From positions 104,033-168,032 of the forward strand of contig NMRA01000013.1 of assembly GCA_002633005.1 (NCBI GenBank): a stretch of DNA of 64,000 nucleotides, written 5' to 3'. The translations under genes were made by a program, and so were the position numbers. This document shows positions 35,801 to 45,524 of this stretch, one piece after another. The stretch comes from Phoronis australis. Its lineage: Eukaryota; Phoronida; Phoronidae. How positions within the stretch are numbered: position 1 is the stretch's first letter; each line of letters opens with the position of its first letter. The notes under the pieces were generated by a model, which was given only the letters and a program-made list of their open reading frames with translations, did not search any database and was not told where the DNA came from.

Positions 35801-38800
35801 TTATGCCCTGAAATGCATCATGAAATCAGAGTCTGGAAAAGTTCTCATCTGAGTTGCCTACATCTACATCACAGCAGGTGTCTCTTCCTGATCACACTTA
35901 TGACAAAAATCAAAGAAAACCAGAAAAAAAATGATCAATTTATAGCTATTTTTCTCCATAACTTCAAAGAAACCATAAAATGTTTCATGGCTATGACATT
36001 AAACCTAACTTAATGCTTATTAAGGTTTGCACTTGATTTCTGTGCTTTGGAAAAAGTGATCGTTGCTAGAGGACATGCCTGCTGCTAGGCACACTGCGTC
36101 AAGTCCAATTAATGAGCAAACAGTCCTTCCCAAAGCCAGAAATCACTTCTAATCAGAGTAAGAGAGAAGTTATCCAGATTTCTTTTTGGCAGGAGGCACA
36201 TCCATTGCAGATCTATTTTTTTACTTAAATTTATTGAAATACGCAAACATTAATAACAATTAGTATTAAATCATCCATTCACCGATTAACGGATTCAGAA
36301 CAAATTATTACCAGAGAGAGCAGGCAAATCGGGGGTCAAAGGATCACCAAAGTCTAGCCTTCCCACAGTTCCCCACTGACGTCTGTTGCTGGGCAACCAC
36401 CAGGTGTTGGGGTAAGGTCCCAGATGGTGTGTGTCCAGTGCATAGTCATGGGGATCAGGGTAAGTGATGATGCCCAGGGCTCCATATTGCTCAGCAAGCC
36501 TCACCTAAATAAAATAAAGTGAGTGACAGTAACTGTAATTAAAGGAGCATGCCACCCAAAAAACAACCTAATTTGTATCAATTTAGATCGAGTAGTTCTA
36601 CTCGATAACAGCACGTACGGTTGCGTTACCTGACAGCACGTCCGGTTGCGTTACCTGACACCTGACGGCAGACGGAGGTGTTGAAATTATCCAATGAATC
36701 AGATGTAATTGGTTTCACACGTAGTCTGTTCAGCAGTTCACAACACGGGTTATTGGTGACAGCTTATCACTTGAATTCATCGTTTAACACCAATAAATCA
36801 CCAAACTTCGATGTAAAACCATTAAAAATACACCGAGTTCTTATAAAAACATGTTGTTTTATTTCGCTGTTACGGATTTACTGGTATTTGGACACACTGT
36901 AGCCTACGAAGTTCGGCAGGCCAATTTACCAAGGTCGGTAGCACTGAGTAGTTTGGGGGATGTTCGGAGATAAATTCCATGAAATACAGACAGGAGAACC
37001 TGGATCTGTGTTGTTATACTTGTGATTTTTGAGTTCTAAACACACAAAATGCTTGTTATCCCAGCCAGTGGCTCGGACCCCAATCAGGCCCGTCGCGGCC
37101 GGGGCTGACTCGTTATCCCTATCGAGTGGCTCGAAACCCGATCAGGCCCAAAGTTGTACAGTAACAATGATTTGAATAATGTATTATTTTGTATTTCTAC
37201 ATAAAGATTCCCCTAACATGTAACCATAGCATATAAAATCGAGTAATTGTTTCACAACAGCTTTCTGTCAGCAAACACTGAATTAGCATGCACTCACACG
37301 GCCTCAGTGCCCGGTCAATTACCTTCGTTTTCAGCATTAAAAGCAGGCAACGCAATGGTTTATTCATTTTTGGCTTCTCAAAACATTTGCACTCACGAGC
37401 ACTCCAAGGCATTACAAATTGTATCTAATGAGACAGACTTTGTTTCAGTTTCATATAAGCATGGGTTAGGATGAGAATAATTCATTTTGAAACAGAACGC
37501 AGAATAATAAATGTCTACTAATAAACGGCAACTCGCCCCGCGCCAATCCCGACTTAGTCAAGAGCTCAGGCGACGAAGACTTCACGGGTCGGATTGTTAA
37601 GTTTCACAGGCTATCAGTTCGAACCGGAATACACTGATCAAAAAATACTAGAAAGGCACCGTGAACACATGCACAGGCAGTGGAACGTATGGATAGCTCC
37701 TTGGTTAGCCGGAATTCGTCAGAGGGAAATCACTGTCGACGAAATGTCGGCCACGGATTCGCAGATGTTTCATGGCCTCATACTTGCTATTAACAGCCTA
37801 CCTTTCATTTTTCACTACCGCGAGCCACTTCCTAAGGATTTCTGGCAGTCAAGGAAGTCGAAAAAACGATACACCCGCTTTCTTCGCAGCTTCATAGTTC
37901 GGACAAGCGGGAATGATGCACCGTAATATAGCGGCATTCACTCTACAGACGAACCACTGACGTCACTGCGTCGTTTCTTACCTTTCTCACAGGTTAACGC
38001 GACACCTCTCAGCAAGGTGAGGTCGATTGTATAAGAGGCGATGTGGATATAGACCGATTAAGATGGTAAAATAGACTAATTAAATCGGGTGGCATTCTCC
38101 TTTAATGTCTACACTTTTGTTTGTAATAGAATTTATTAACCACTGAGTAGAAAGTAAACATAGTAAAGTACCATTTGTATGACCACGGAACGTTTCTGCA
38201 ACTGTCACATTGATCAACTAATTACTTTTAGGATTGTCACATTGATACTTTCAAGTGGCATTGATAATGGAATGCATTTTAAGTTGACTGGGCAAAACAA
38301 GTACACCGCAAAACCATTCTATTTGGGAAATCGCTCCCCATGCGGAACAATTCTGCATACAGAATGGTTCCGGAACTGTCACATTGATCAATTAATTACT
38401 ATTAGGATTGTCACATTGATACTCTAAAGTGGTATTGATTACGGAATGCATTTTAACTTTATTGGACATGAGAATTAAAAAAAATTGAGTGCTCCAAAAA
38501 ACTATTCTGTCTGCGGAACCGTTCCGCCTGTGGAACTATTCTGCAACCATCACATTGATTAATTATTGAGAATGGGCACAATACTTTCAAGTACTATTGA
38601 GAATGGAACGTAATTCAGGTTTATTGGGCCAGGAGAAAATTAAAAATTTTAGTCCTTTGTTACACTTTTCTGTTTGTGGATCCCTTCTGCAACTGTCACA
38701 TTGATTTTTCAACATAAACTATTATTTTGATTATTATTCCACAAAATATACATAATATTTCGCAAGTCACAGTATTCCACAAAACTTGCGCAGTATTCTG

Positions 38801-41800
38801 CAAGTGCGTAATATTCCGCAAAATCTGCGTAATATTCCGCAAAATCTGCGTAATATTCCGCAAAATGTGCGTAATATTCTGCAAAATGTGTGTAATATTC
38901 CGCAAAATCAGCGAAATATTCCGCAAATTTTGAACCATTCCGCACACTCTGAGACTAAATAAGATCCATTTGAAAAAAATCGCCTTAACCATAAAAAGAA
39001 TAGGAGAGTTAACAGACTTTTTGTTACAACTCAATTTTTATGACAATCACATAATTGAATGAAATAATTTGAATTCCCAAAGTAAAAGTCACATATTTAC
39101 CTAAACAGTTCTCAATACACCTTTAATTGAGAAATCAAACATTTGTCTCAACAAAGGCAATGCACAGCCTTGATACGTCCAACAGTAAGACATGCCCGTA
39201 ATCTTTAACACACCGACTAGGAGTAACAAAACAGGTAAATAATTTCACAGACATTACTGAGAGAGCAAGGTGGGCATCAGAAAATGCCACCAGAGGGCGC
39301 AACACTAAAAGGACTAAGCTGAGAATTGACTGGTGCCATCTTGATTTTCACTTTCCACACCAATTGATTGGTTTGGTAGATATCAACAACATGCATCATT
39401 CTATTTTTATTTACAAGCAGGCACATTTAAAAAATCAATGCTTTTATTCAACTGCATAAACAGTCTTAGAAAAGCAGCAATGTTCCAGCTTGTTCCTAGT
39501 TAAATATGTTATCTGAAGCATACCGTGTCACCAAGGAATGTTGCACCCTGCTTGATAATCAGAATCTTTCCCGTATAGTTGACGTTTCTCTTGTCTAGTA
39601 ACTTGAAGTCTTCCTCGCGACCATAGTTCACAAACACAGGCTCCCCCTACAGGCCAGAAACAGACAGTGCAGGATTCAGGAACAAAACAACGACTGGTGG
39701 AAGAACAAATAGTGAGCTCATCAGATGCATCCCCCAAAAACTCTATACACACCGGTTACTTTTGGTGCATTCACACTTTAGTCTCCACTTCATCAGTGTC
39801 CAGAAAGAAATTCCCCGGCAAAGTTTGCTAAGATACAAATTTTAAAAGTACACTAGCTACGAAATATCTTATCTCATAAATGGCGGATCAGATACAGACA
39901 AATATTTCACGTACTATGGTTTATACACTGTTCCCCAAAACGCTGTTAATTACTTTCCCCCTTCAAAATGTTCCACTTTTGCAAGTAACTAGGATTGCCA
40001 TGATTCTTATGGAAAAATTCAGATGCTGCCCTTCAAAAGCTGCATAAAACAAATGCAAAATATTTTAGAATTACTGTAACGATGTTTCTGAGAGATCATC
40101 TTGGACATTTATACCAAATAAAATTTCATTGGTAATGTTACAGACACCACTGATTTGTGGTAGAATGCTTTCTTCAAAATTTATATATTAAAAAGATAAT
40201 ATTGTCACATAATGCAATGAGTGACAGATTGGTTTGAAGATAAAATCAAAGTCTAGGCTTTCTACTTTCAGAAAATATACTTCAACAAACTTATCTTAAA
40301 ATATCTAGTCTGTAGAAATGTAGCTAAATGCAGACTTGGTGATAAGGGCCTACATAACCTTAAATCTGATCAAACTTGTGATTAAACAATAACACGGATG
40401 CTTCCACTGGGAAACATTCAAAGTGGCCTAGAAATATGAACTGTAGTTCGTTCAATGCAAGGTAACATTCTGTTCAATGCAAGATTACATTCTGTTCAAT
40501 GCAAGATTATATTCTGCAATAAAACAAGCTTCAAAAAACTTTTATAATTTAACTTACTTTCCTATGCTCACGAGCCAAAGAAGATAGATAAGACAGACTA
40601 GATTAAAAACCAAGATGAAGTTTACACTGAAGAATAAGGACACTTGGCTGCATCGCAATTATTTGACAGCTTAACGAAGCAAGGTGCTGTTTAACTAAAA
40701 TGCTGTAACTTTCAGGTCTTTCTCATCTGAATTTTATAAACCATACGTAATAAAATCTAAAACAGTCATAAGTACTTGGTTACAGAAAGTACTAGACAAG
40801 TCAGATCTACAACAAAAATGTTTTAAGCTTTCCCTTCAGAGAAACAGTCCTTCGATTTCAAACCTACCTTAACTTTAGCTGTAGGAGCATATGCGTTAAA
40901 CGCCCTGAGCGTGTCATGCTTAGCAGCACTGTTCTCCAGGAGGTCAGAACTGTCCCTGTTCTCAATCGTCACATTTGTCACATTGTTCTTGTCGTAGAGG
41001 ATGACAGTGTTGAGATCATTGCAGTACCTGCGAAAGCAAAGATTGCCACTATGTAAAGAGGATGAGATAGAGCACACTTCCTGAATATCTTGGTGAACAG
41101 GTGGTGTTGCCTACAGGATGGCTGGAGGACGAGTCTGGAAAGCTGATATGGCTGGTTACTCTTGCCATGCACCAGACGTCTATGCGAGCTGCTTAGTTTG
41201 TGGTGGCCTGTTTGAAGAAAGCTTCTTAATAAAACCTTGGAATCAGTTTAATGCATATTTAATGAATGACATAATCTGCAGCAGAATAAATGACTAGTAG
41301 TCAAATTCACTGTCCTGATTTTCGAATTTGATGCAGGTGAGCCAAACTCGCCATGTCAGAATCTAAACTCATCACAGCAACAAGTCACGTTATGGAGAAC
41401 ACAGCATAGTGCAGTAAATATTGATTTGGCAAGAAGATGAAATATACCTGGCAGTGACGTCAATGACGTTGATGAAAAGAACAAAAACAAAAATTCACTG
41501 ATCAAGGAATGATGAGTACAATACAATGAATTTATGATGGAAAAGATGATATTTATGCATCAATAACCAGTGTTTGCCTTGTAATACATTACTGTCATGA
41601 CAAGCCAACATTTTAGTGAGATTGTCAGTAATTCATTTCTCATTATGGAATATATATATAGGTAAATAAAACAACAATAATGGATCAACTGAAATTTTGG
41701 GATATAATATCATCCTTTGTCAACAGAAACAGCAATAAAGTAAACTCAAACAACATATGACAAATGACATCTGATATTTGGCATAATGAACATGGGTCGC

Positions 41801-44800
41801 CTCTTTTAGTTTCAGATTTATTTTCTACATTAATTATGGAAGCAGCAAACAATAATAATAACAGTTTAACATTCCATAAAATCAGTGAAGTTACAACCTG
41901 AAATTTGAAAGTCTGAATGCTCTGACCATTCATTTGATTATCTACCGATTATCCACTGATTTTCTATACAATTTTGTCATAAGTGGGCAAAATTTAAAGA
42001 GATTTCGTCAACTCTTGTAAAAAACTACTGTATGTTTCAATCTCATAAGGCTTACTGGTCAAAATAACTAAGCAGAACTTTGTAAGACTTCTGATGCACA
42101 TTCTGCAGGCCACAGCTGCTCCATCTCTCTTTAATTACATCAGTGATGCTGTCAGAATTGCTTGTTCCTGCCTGATGCAAATAACGGGTGAATTCCCTGA
42201 AAATTCAATAGGAGACAATGCAGAATGGAAGTAGGTTACATCATAATTACTTCTCACGTTGGTTTAAAGAATATCAGAGCTTGGAAGGACCAATGACAAA
42301 AAAGAAGAAAATTTTCCAGGTGACATATCATTCCACAAGAATAGGTAATCTTGTGCGAAAGAAATGCTTTATTATGTTGTAAAATTTAACTGAAATAAAC
42401 ATCAATTTACATGAATGAAGTCAAAATAATGATAAAAAAGAGACGAAAAAGAGGAAATCCTCTGAAAAGAGGAAAATTCCAAGCCCCGGACAGTAAAACC
42501 ATTCACAAGTCTATAAAGGAGAGACAAGCACAAAAGGTGGACATTTTAATTATTATTGGCACTGAACAAAAACAAGCTCTTTTAATAAGTTGTATAACAA
42601 GAGTCAAGGACTGCAGAAATTAGTCAACAGAAGACATTCTTACATCACCAATTATCCTAAGCTTATAAGTTAGCCCAGTTGAGAGATATAGAAAGATGCC
42701 CAAAAACTTTCGTACTGAACATTTACCAGGTAAGAACGGGTACGAACATGCCTTTTGCCAAACTATTGAAAAGATATTTTATCATCATTCAGATTCACCA
42801 GATTTGACGAACAGTACTTCTAGTCTACCCCCATGCTGCACTGACAATGACCAACTCCGATTTTAGACCAAAATGTCACTCGATGTCGATTTTGAAACTG
42901 TATAGTATGCTGCCTCAACAAAATGTGAAACGACAGAAACGCGAAACATGAGGGGAGCATGGTTCTCAAAGGAAAGCAGTTTTTGATGATTGCAAAAACA
43001 GTATGTTGCAACAATATCCTTTTTGTACTTTAGCTCACGCCCGGAGGAGAGGTGGCCCTCTGAACCACAATAAATGTACCCCAAATCCACATGACTTGTA
43101 CAGAAAGATGACAGAGAGATAAACTCAAACACCAACCTCAATGTCGATTCAATCATTGTCGCGTTGATCTTGCTCAAAGCCTTCTGCCGTATGGTTACAT
43201 AATCAAACTACAAAGAAATTAAAATGGGAACACCTGTCCAGTATTAGTAATTAAAAGCCCAGCACATCAGTGACCTTGTTTGACTGGTCTTAATGTTAAG
43301 TAGGAACCTAGACAAATGACTAATATCAGCTCAAGCTGTCTTTGGAGCATCAAATATCAGCAATGGGTGAGTGCAATCAAGAAACTTTGTTATGCTATGG
43401 TTTATGCACCGTTCTACAACAAAGCACTGCTAGATCCTAGCTTAAAAATGGTCCGCTTTTGCATCAGGGGTATCAAAATAAGTATTTTATGATTTAACAT
43501 AACAGCCATGCAGCGCGTTGAAATGCGCCCAAGAATGCACCACAAACAGTGTGCTTCTATGGTTGTTTACTTGTTTCATAAAAATGACAACTAAATGGCG
43601 CAAAAGTGTACAATCCGTCTGAAAATGGGTACTTGCCATCGTTTCTTTAATAGAAACCTATTGACCATATTTCATAAAAATTTGTCAAGGAACTTCAGAG
43701 GAACAAAGGAAAACAAGAAAAATGAAATTGCCGTTATGGGGCACAGCGTTCGTTGGATCTGCCTGAAAGTCATTGTTGTCTGTTGTTAGCTTCTTATAAA
43801 CACAATTACTAAATTTAAGAGAGATCCTGCAGTGGGTTTAGGAGTTAGAGCGATGGGTGCAAACCAAACCAAAACTACAACTAGGAGGCGCCACAGTATT
43901 CGAAGTCATCATCGTCAACCGTCCTCCTCACACTGAGAACATATACGCCAACTTTCAAAATCTTCCTTAGAATGGTTTGATGATCAAGGGGTGGATGCCA
44001 AAAACGGATTAAAAACCAGCAAAAATGGCCACTAGGTGGCGCAAAGTACCTTGATTCCATCCAAAAACGGGAGGATAGCATCACTTCACCAATTAATTTC
44101 TATATTCCAAATTGACAGAAAATCTGTTGAGCACCTTTCAAGGTACAGAGGTAAACCTAAAAACTAAAATTGCCACTAGGGGGCTAACTGGTAGTCAGAT
44201 CCATTCAAAAGTTGTTGGCATCTGTTGTCAACATCATACAAATACACTCGAAAACAGTAAAAATAGCCACCAGGTGGTGCAAACTACGTTGAATCCATCC
44301 AAATATGGGAGGATAGCGTCATCTCCCTAATACATACCTATATTGCAACTTGTGTGAAAATACGTTGAGGACCTTTGAAGACAAAGAGGTAAATGTAAAA
44401 AATTAAAATTGCCACCACGTGTCACACCGGTAGTCAGATCTGTCTGAAAGTCGTCATCATCCCTTGTCAACATCATATAAATACACTTGCTAAATTTAGT
44501 AAAGATTCTGTAAACGGTTTAAGAGATACAGCCATGGGCACAAAAGAAACAAAACAACCACTAGGAGGCGCCACAGTTGTAAAAATCGTTGGAAAATCAT
44601 CGTCAGCCCTCCTCTTCATAACAAGTAGTACATACATGCCAATGTTCACAATCATCCTTAGAGCGGTTTAATTGATAGAAGGTTGGATGCCAAAAATCAA
44701 AAACAGCAAAAGTGGCCACTATGTGGCTCAAACTACATCGAATCCATCCAAAAACGGAAAGATAGCGTCATCTCACTAATAGATGCTTATATGGCAAATT

Positions 44801-45524
44801 TTATGAAAATGACTAGAGGACCTTTGAAGGTACAGTCTGAGGTAAATATAAACGTAGTCGGATCCGTCCGAAAGATTTGCTCATGTCGTCGCATCCATGA
44901 AGGAACATAAGTGCAAAATTTCATGAAAATATATCAAAGTATTTTGGAAATAGAGCAGCGGACGCCGGACGGACAGACGCCGGACAGATACCAGATGGAG
45001 ATGATGGTATCATGCCTACACATATGTGGATGCATAAAAATCAAAAGCTGTTGCACATAAAACGAAAAAAAATGATAGTAAGTTTTGAGAAAAGCTGTCC
45101 TGAACATATATTTCAAATGGAATTTGGTCACGTATTTGATGCTGTTGTTTAGCCATGAACATACCATTTGATTTCTTTTCTGCTAAATTTTACTACAATG
45201 ACAAATAAAAGAACTTTTTGGCTAGAAAAGTAAGTATGGAAGAGCATTTATTATGTGTCGCAAACATACCACATGAGGTGTGTTTTCTTCCGTGACATCA
45301 GGCTGACCTTTCTTTATGAAATACCCAATGGTCAAACCCAAGAAAAACAGTAACAAACAGATCAAGACTTTTAGCACTTGACCCTTTCGTCCCTCAAGGC
45401 ACTCTTCACAAATCCTTGACTTGGTAGCTGCCCTGTAGTCTATGGTAATATGATCAGTGTCCGTGTCACCCGTGTCCACATTGGACCACCGCTTGTACGT
45501 GCCCTGGGCAAAGCCTGTTGGCAT
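14868..45524 (-). CDS. FOLH1-like: Glutamate carboxypeptidase II-like membrane protein (FOLH1/NAALAD family, M28B), probable pseudoenzyme
   Basis: Exons: 45524-45270, 43207-43137, 42196-42056, 41027-40868, 39646-39524, 36504-36312, 35485-35344, 34714-34595, 34144-34059, 31648-31526, 30359-30277, 29682-29619, 28861-28708, 28070-27971, then either allelic set of exons 15-18: 19204-18964, 17302-17218, 15881-15786, 15057-14868. All phases join: 2427 nt, 808 codons plus stop (human GCPII has 750). Residues 1-50 are cytosolic and about 51-70 form a membrane anchor (type II). Next come a protease-associated-type apical segment, the M28 domain ([27 protein letters not shown]) and a C-terminal helical domain. 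Several N-glycosylation sequons are present. H439, D449 and D516 align with zinc ligands His377, Asp387 and Asp453; K488 and N616 replace Glu425 and His553. Transferrin receptor and NAALADL2 are known members without full zinc sites. The peptidase role is therefore doubtful, though the frame looks maintained. Confidence 0.93.
14948..19623. repeat. Allelic overlap block, copy A (exons 15a-18a of the FOLH1-like gene)
   Basis: This block begins at ACACTTCTTTCACC inside exon 18 and ends at TTTGGAGGA beside the N at 19624. The same sequence between the same end points recurs as copy B at 19625-26060. It holds exon 15a (18964-19204), 16a (17218-17302), 17a (15786-15881) and most of 18a. Exon 18a is the only complete last exon, because copy A continues leftward into unique sequence. 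Intron sequence is alignable over the whole length, with scattered substitutions and small indels. The pattern suits the end of one haplotype contig. Confidence 0.85.
17930..18640 (+). repeat. Dispersed repeat with CTCF-like words, copy in block A
   Basis: The repeat is made of related subunits of the form GATCCATCC-GAAA, GCCAAATTT-ACAAAAATCGG, GGTTTAGGAGATACAG and CCACTAG-RKGGC. CCACTAGATGGCGC is at 18291-18304 and CCACTAGGGGGCAC at 18436-18449. It ends with a hairpin CCACATATAAATATGTGG near 18606-18623 followed by GCGCATAAAAATC. Other copies are at 31.0, 43.6-45.0 and, inverted, 59.7-61.2 kb. No coding capacity seen. Confidence 0.75.
19624..19624. other. Ambiguous base N at the join of the two overlapping blocks
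   Basis: A single N separates the right end of block A from the left end of block B. Both copies end precisely here, as expected where an assembler abutted two contigs that it failed to merge. Confidence 0.9.
20766..21025. mobile_element. 260-bp insertion present in copy B only
   Basis: Copy A reads continuously CTAAATTC-ATCTAATTG near 16128. Copy B carries about 260 extra bases between the same words, with ATTC on both sides (4 bp, possible target duplication). The insert includes CTTACGAGTTGGAGACTGTC and ends in a T-rich run before TATTC. No terminal inverted repeat is obvious. It could be a small SINE or MITE, or sequence deleted from copy A; I do not recognise the family. Confidence 0.5.
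22840..23530 (+). repeat. Dispersed repeat with CTCF-like words, copy in block B
   Basis: Allelic counterpart of the repeat at 17930-18640. CCACTAGATGGCGC is kept at 23189-23202. The second word at 23334 has lost one G (CCACTAGGGGCAC), so the two haplotypes differ in the motif itself. The terminal hairpin CCACATATAAATATGTGG is preserved. Confidence 0.72.
23595..25157. mobile_element. TTAA-flanked DNA transposon, non-autonomous, in copy B only
   Basis: The element proper is 23599-25153 (1555 bp), bounded by direct TTAA (23595-23598 and 25154-25157) and short inverted termini AGTCCTTGT/ACAAGGACT. Copy A has the empty site at about 18710-18725 (GATTTGAAGGAGCGGG), so this is an insertion difference between the two copies. 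TTAA target duplication is typical of piggyBac and Kolobok superfamilies. The interior has CpG-containing stretches, an open frame of 106 codons at 23633-23953 without recognisable domain, and motifs such as AACCCGGAAGT and AATATGGCCGAC that could be promoter-like. No transposase was recognised. Confidence 0.7.
26588..27167. mobile_element. Foldback element with arms of about 250-280 bp
   Basis: The left arm starts TAGACAGTGACCACTGTCT then AGTTGAACTAC. The right arm ends with the complementary GTAGTTCAACTAG then ACGGTGGTCACTGTCTA. Complementarity continues inward (GTAGCTCCTATA, GAAGCTTTT, CATCGACG, AGTCCTTCG/CGAAGGACT, TTCCCAAAAT/ATTTTGGGAA), leaving a loop of only several tens of bases. TA flanks both ends, which fits a TA target duplication of a Tc1/mariner-like foldback MITE. 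It lies in intron 14 of the FOLH1-like gene. No coding sequence. Confidence 0.75.
29745..30050 (+). repeat. Minisatellite, TTAGTAAAACTGGAGTG-type units
   Basis: The core TTAGTAAAACTGGARTG followed by A/CATTCATTRA recurs about eight times with spacers of variable length. An isolated relative (TTAGTAAAACTGGAATG) sits at about 30231. It lies in the intron between exons 11 and 12 of the FOLH1-like gene. Confidence 0.8.
31000..31385 (+). repeat. Dispersed repeat with CTCF-like word, short copy
   Basis: Same family as 17930-18640: ATTTGCCAAGTTTCATGAAAATCC, AAATTGCCACT-ACTAGGGGGCTC (31190-31212, with a duplicated ACT), CATGGGAACACATATGCCAAAATTC, CAGGAGATACAG, ACAGACGGAGATGACAACAAT and the terminal AGGCGAGTGCATAA. 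It lies in the intron between exons 10 and 11 of the FOLH1-like gene. Confidence 0.7.
31649..34058. other. Intron 9 of the FOLH1-like gene
   Basis: Apart from the minisatellite at 33312-33850, this 2.4-kb intron (between exon 9 at 34059 and exon 10 at 31648) holds no gene I can recognise. Open frames on either strand, including 32805-33077, show no homology or splice context. Confidence 0.6.
33312..33850 (+). repeat. 17-18 bp minisatellite (GGGGTATGATCAGTGAT)
   Basis: About thirty degenerate units of RTGGGGTATGRTCAGTGA run through this span with frequent G/A and T/C changes and small length variation. It is noncoding, in an intron of the FOLH1-like gene. Confidence 0.92.
36539..38105. mobile_element. 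TTAA-flanked DNA transposon with 15-bp terminal inverted repeats
   Basis: The element proper is 36543-38101 (1559 bp). The left end AGGAGCATGCCACCC pairs with the right end GGGTGGCATTCTCCT (one mismatch). TTAA is duplicated at 36539-36542 and 38102-38105. It sits 35 bp upstream (transcript sense) of exon 6 of the FOLH1-like gene, in intron 5. The interior has a duplicated ACGGTTGCGTTACCTGACA, a GTGGCTCG-AATCAGGCCC doublet (37065-37150), and an open frame at 37594-37926 starting near [10 protein letters not shown]. No transposase was recognised. TTAA points to a piggyBac or Kolobok-type mobiliser. Confidence 0.82.
38160..38720 (+). repeat. Satellite-like array, units of about 160-190 bp
   Basis: Three full units and a partial fourth share GGAAC-TTCTGCAACTGTCACATTGATCAA, AGGATTGTCACATTGATACTTTCAAGTGG and GGAATGCATTTTAA. 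Units start near 38183, 38342, 38513 and 38680. The array runs directly into the 21-bp repeat at 38745. Confidence 0.8.
38745..38940 (+). repeat. 21-bp tandem repeat TAATATTCCGCAAAATCTGCG
   Basis: About eight to nine copies. The period is a multiple of three, so both strands stay open over the array and produce periodic peptides (units FAEYYAD on minus, CVIFRKI on plus). These peptides are by-products of the repeat, not evidence of a gene. It lies in intron 5 of the FOLH1-like gene. Confidence 0.9.
39287..39300 (+). promoter_or_regulatory. Isolated CTCF-like core motif CCACCAGAGGGCGC
   Basis: This matches the general CTCF core consensus (CCASYAGRKGGCR) and lies in the intron between exons 5 and 6 of the FOLH1-like gene, outside a clear copy of the dispersed repeat. 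Binding is inferred from the motif only. Confidence 0.4.
40451..40516 (+). repeat. Three 22-bp tandem units TTCAATGCAAGATTACATTCTG
   Basis: Three near-identical copies (40451-40472, 40473-40494, 40495-40516) in the intron between exons 4 and 5 of the FOLH1-like gene. Confidence 0.9.
43560..45030 (+). repeat. Longest copy of the dispersed repeat, many CTCF-like words
   Basis: It alternates subunits GATCCATCCAAAAACGGGAGGATAG, GAAAATCTGTTGAGGACCTTTGAAG, AAACTAAAATTGCCACTAGGGGG and GGTTTAGGAGATACAG. Words: CCACTAGGTGGCGC 44029-44042, CCACTAGGGGGCTA 44173-44186, CCACCAGGTGGTGC 44267-44280, plus AACTAGGAGGCGCC near 43879 and CACTAGGAGGCGCC near 44561. It ends in GGACGCCGGACGGACAGACGCC and CACATATGTGGATGCATAAAAATC. 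It fills most of intron 1 of the FOLH1-like gene. Open frames within it (for example 44112-44330) are fortuitous. Confidence 0.78.

Noticed and set aside
38696-39034. Open frames with periodic FAEYYAD or CVIFRKI peptides on opposite strands
   Set aside because: They are produced by a 21-bp noncoding repeat whose length is a multiple of three; no start context, splicing or family match.
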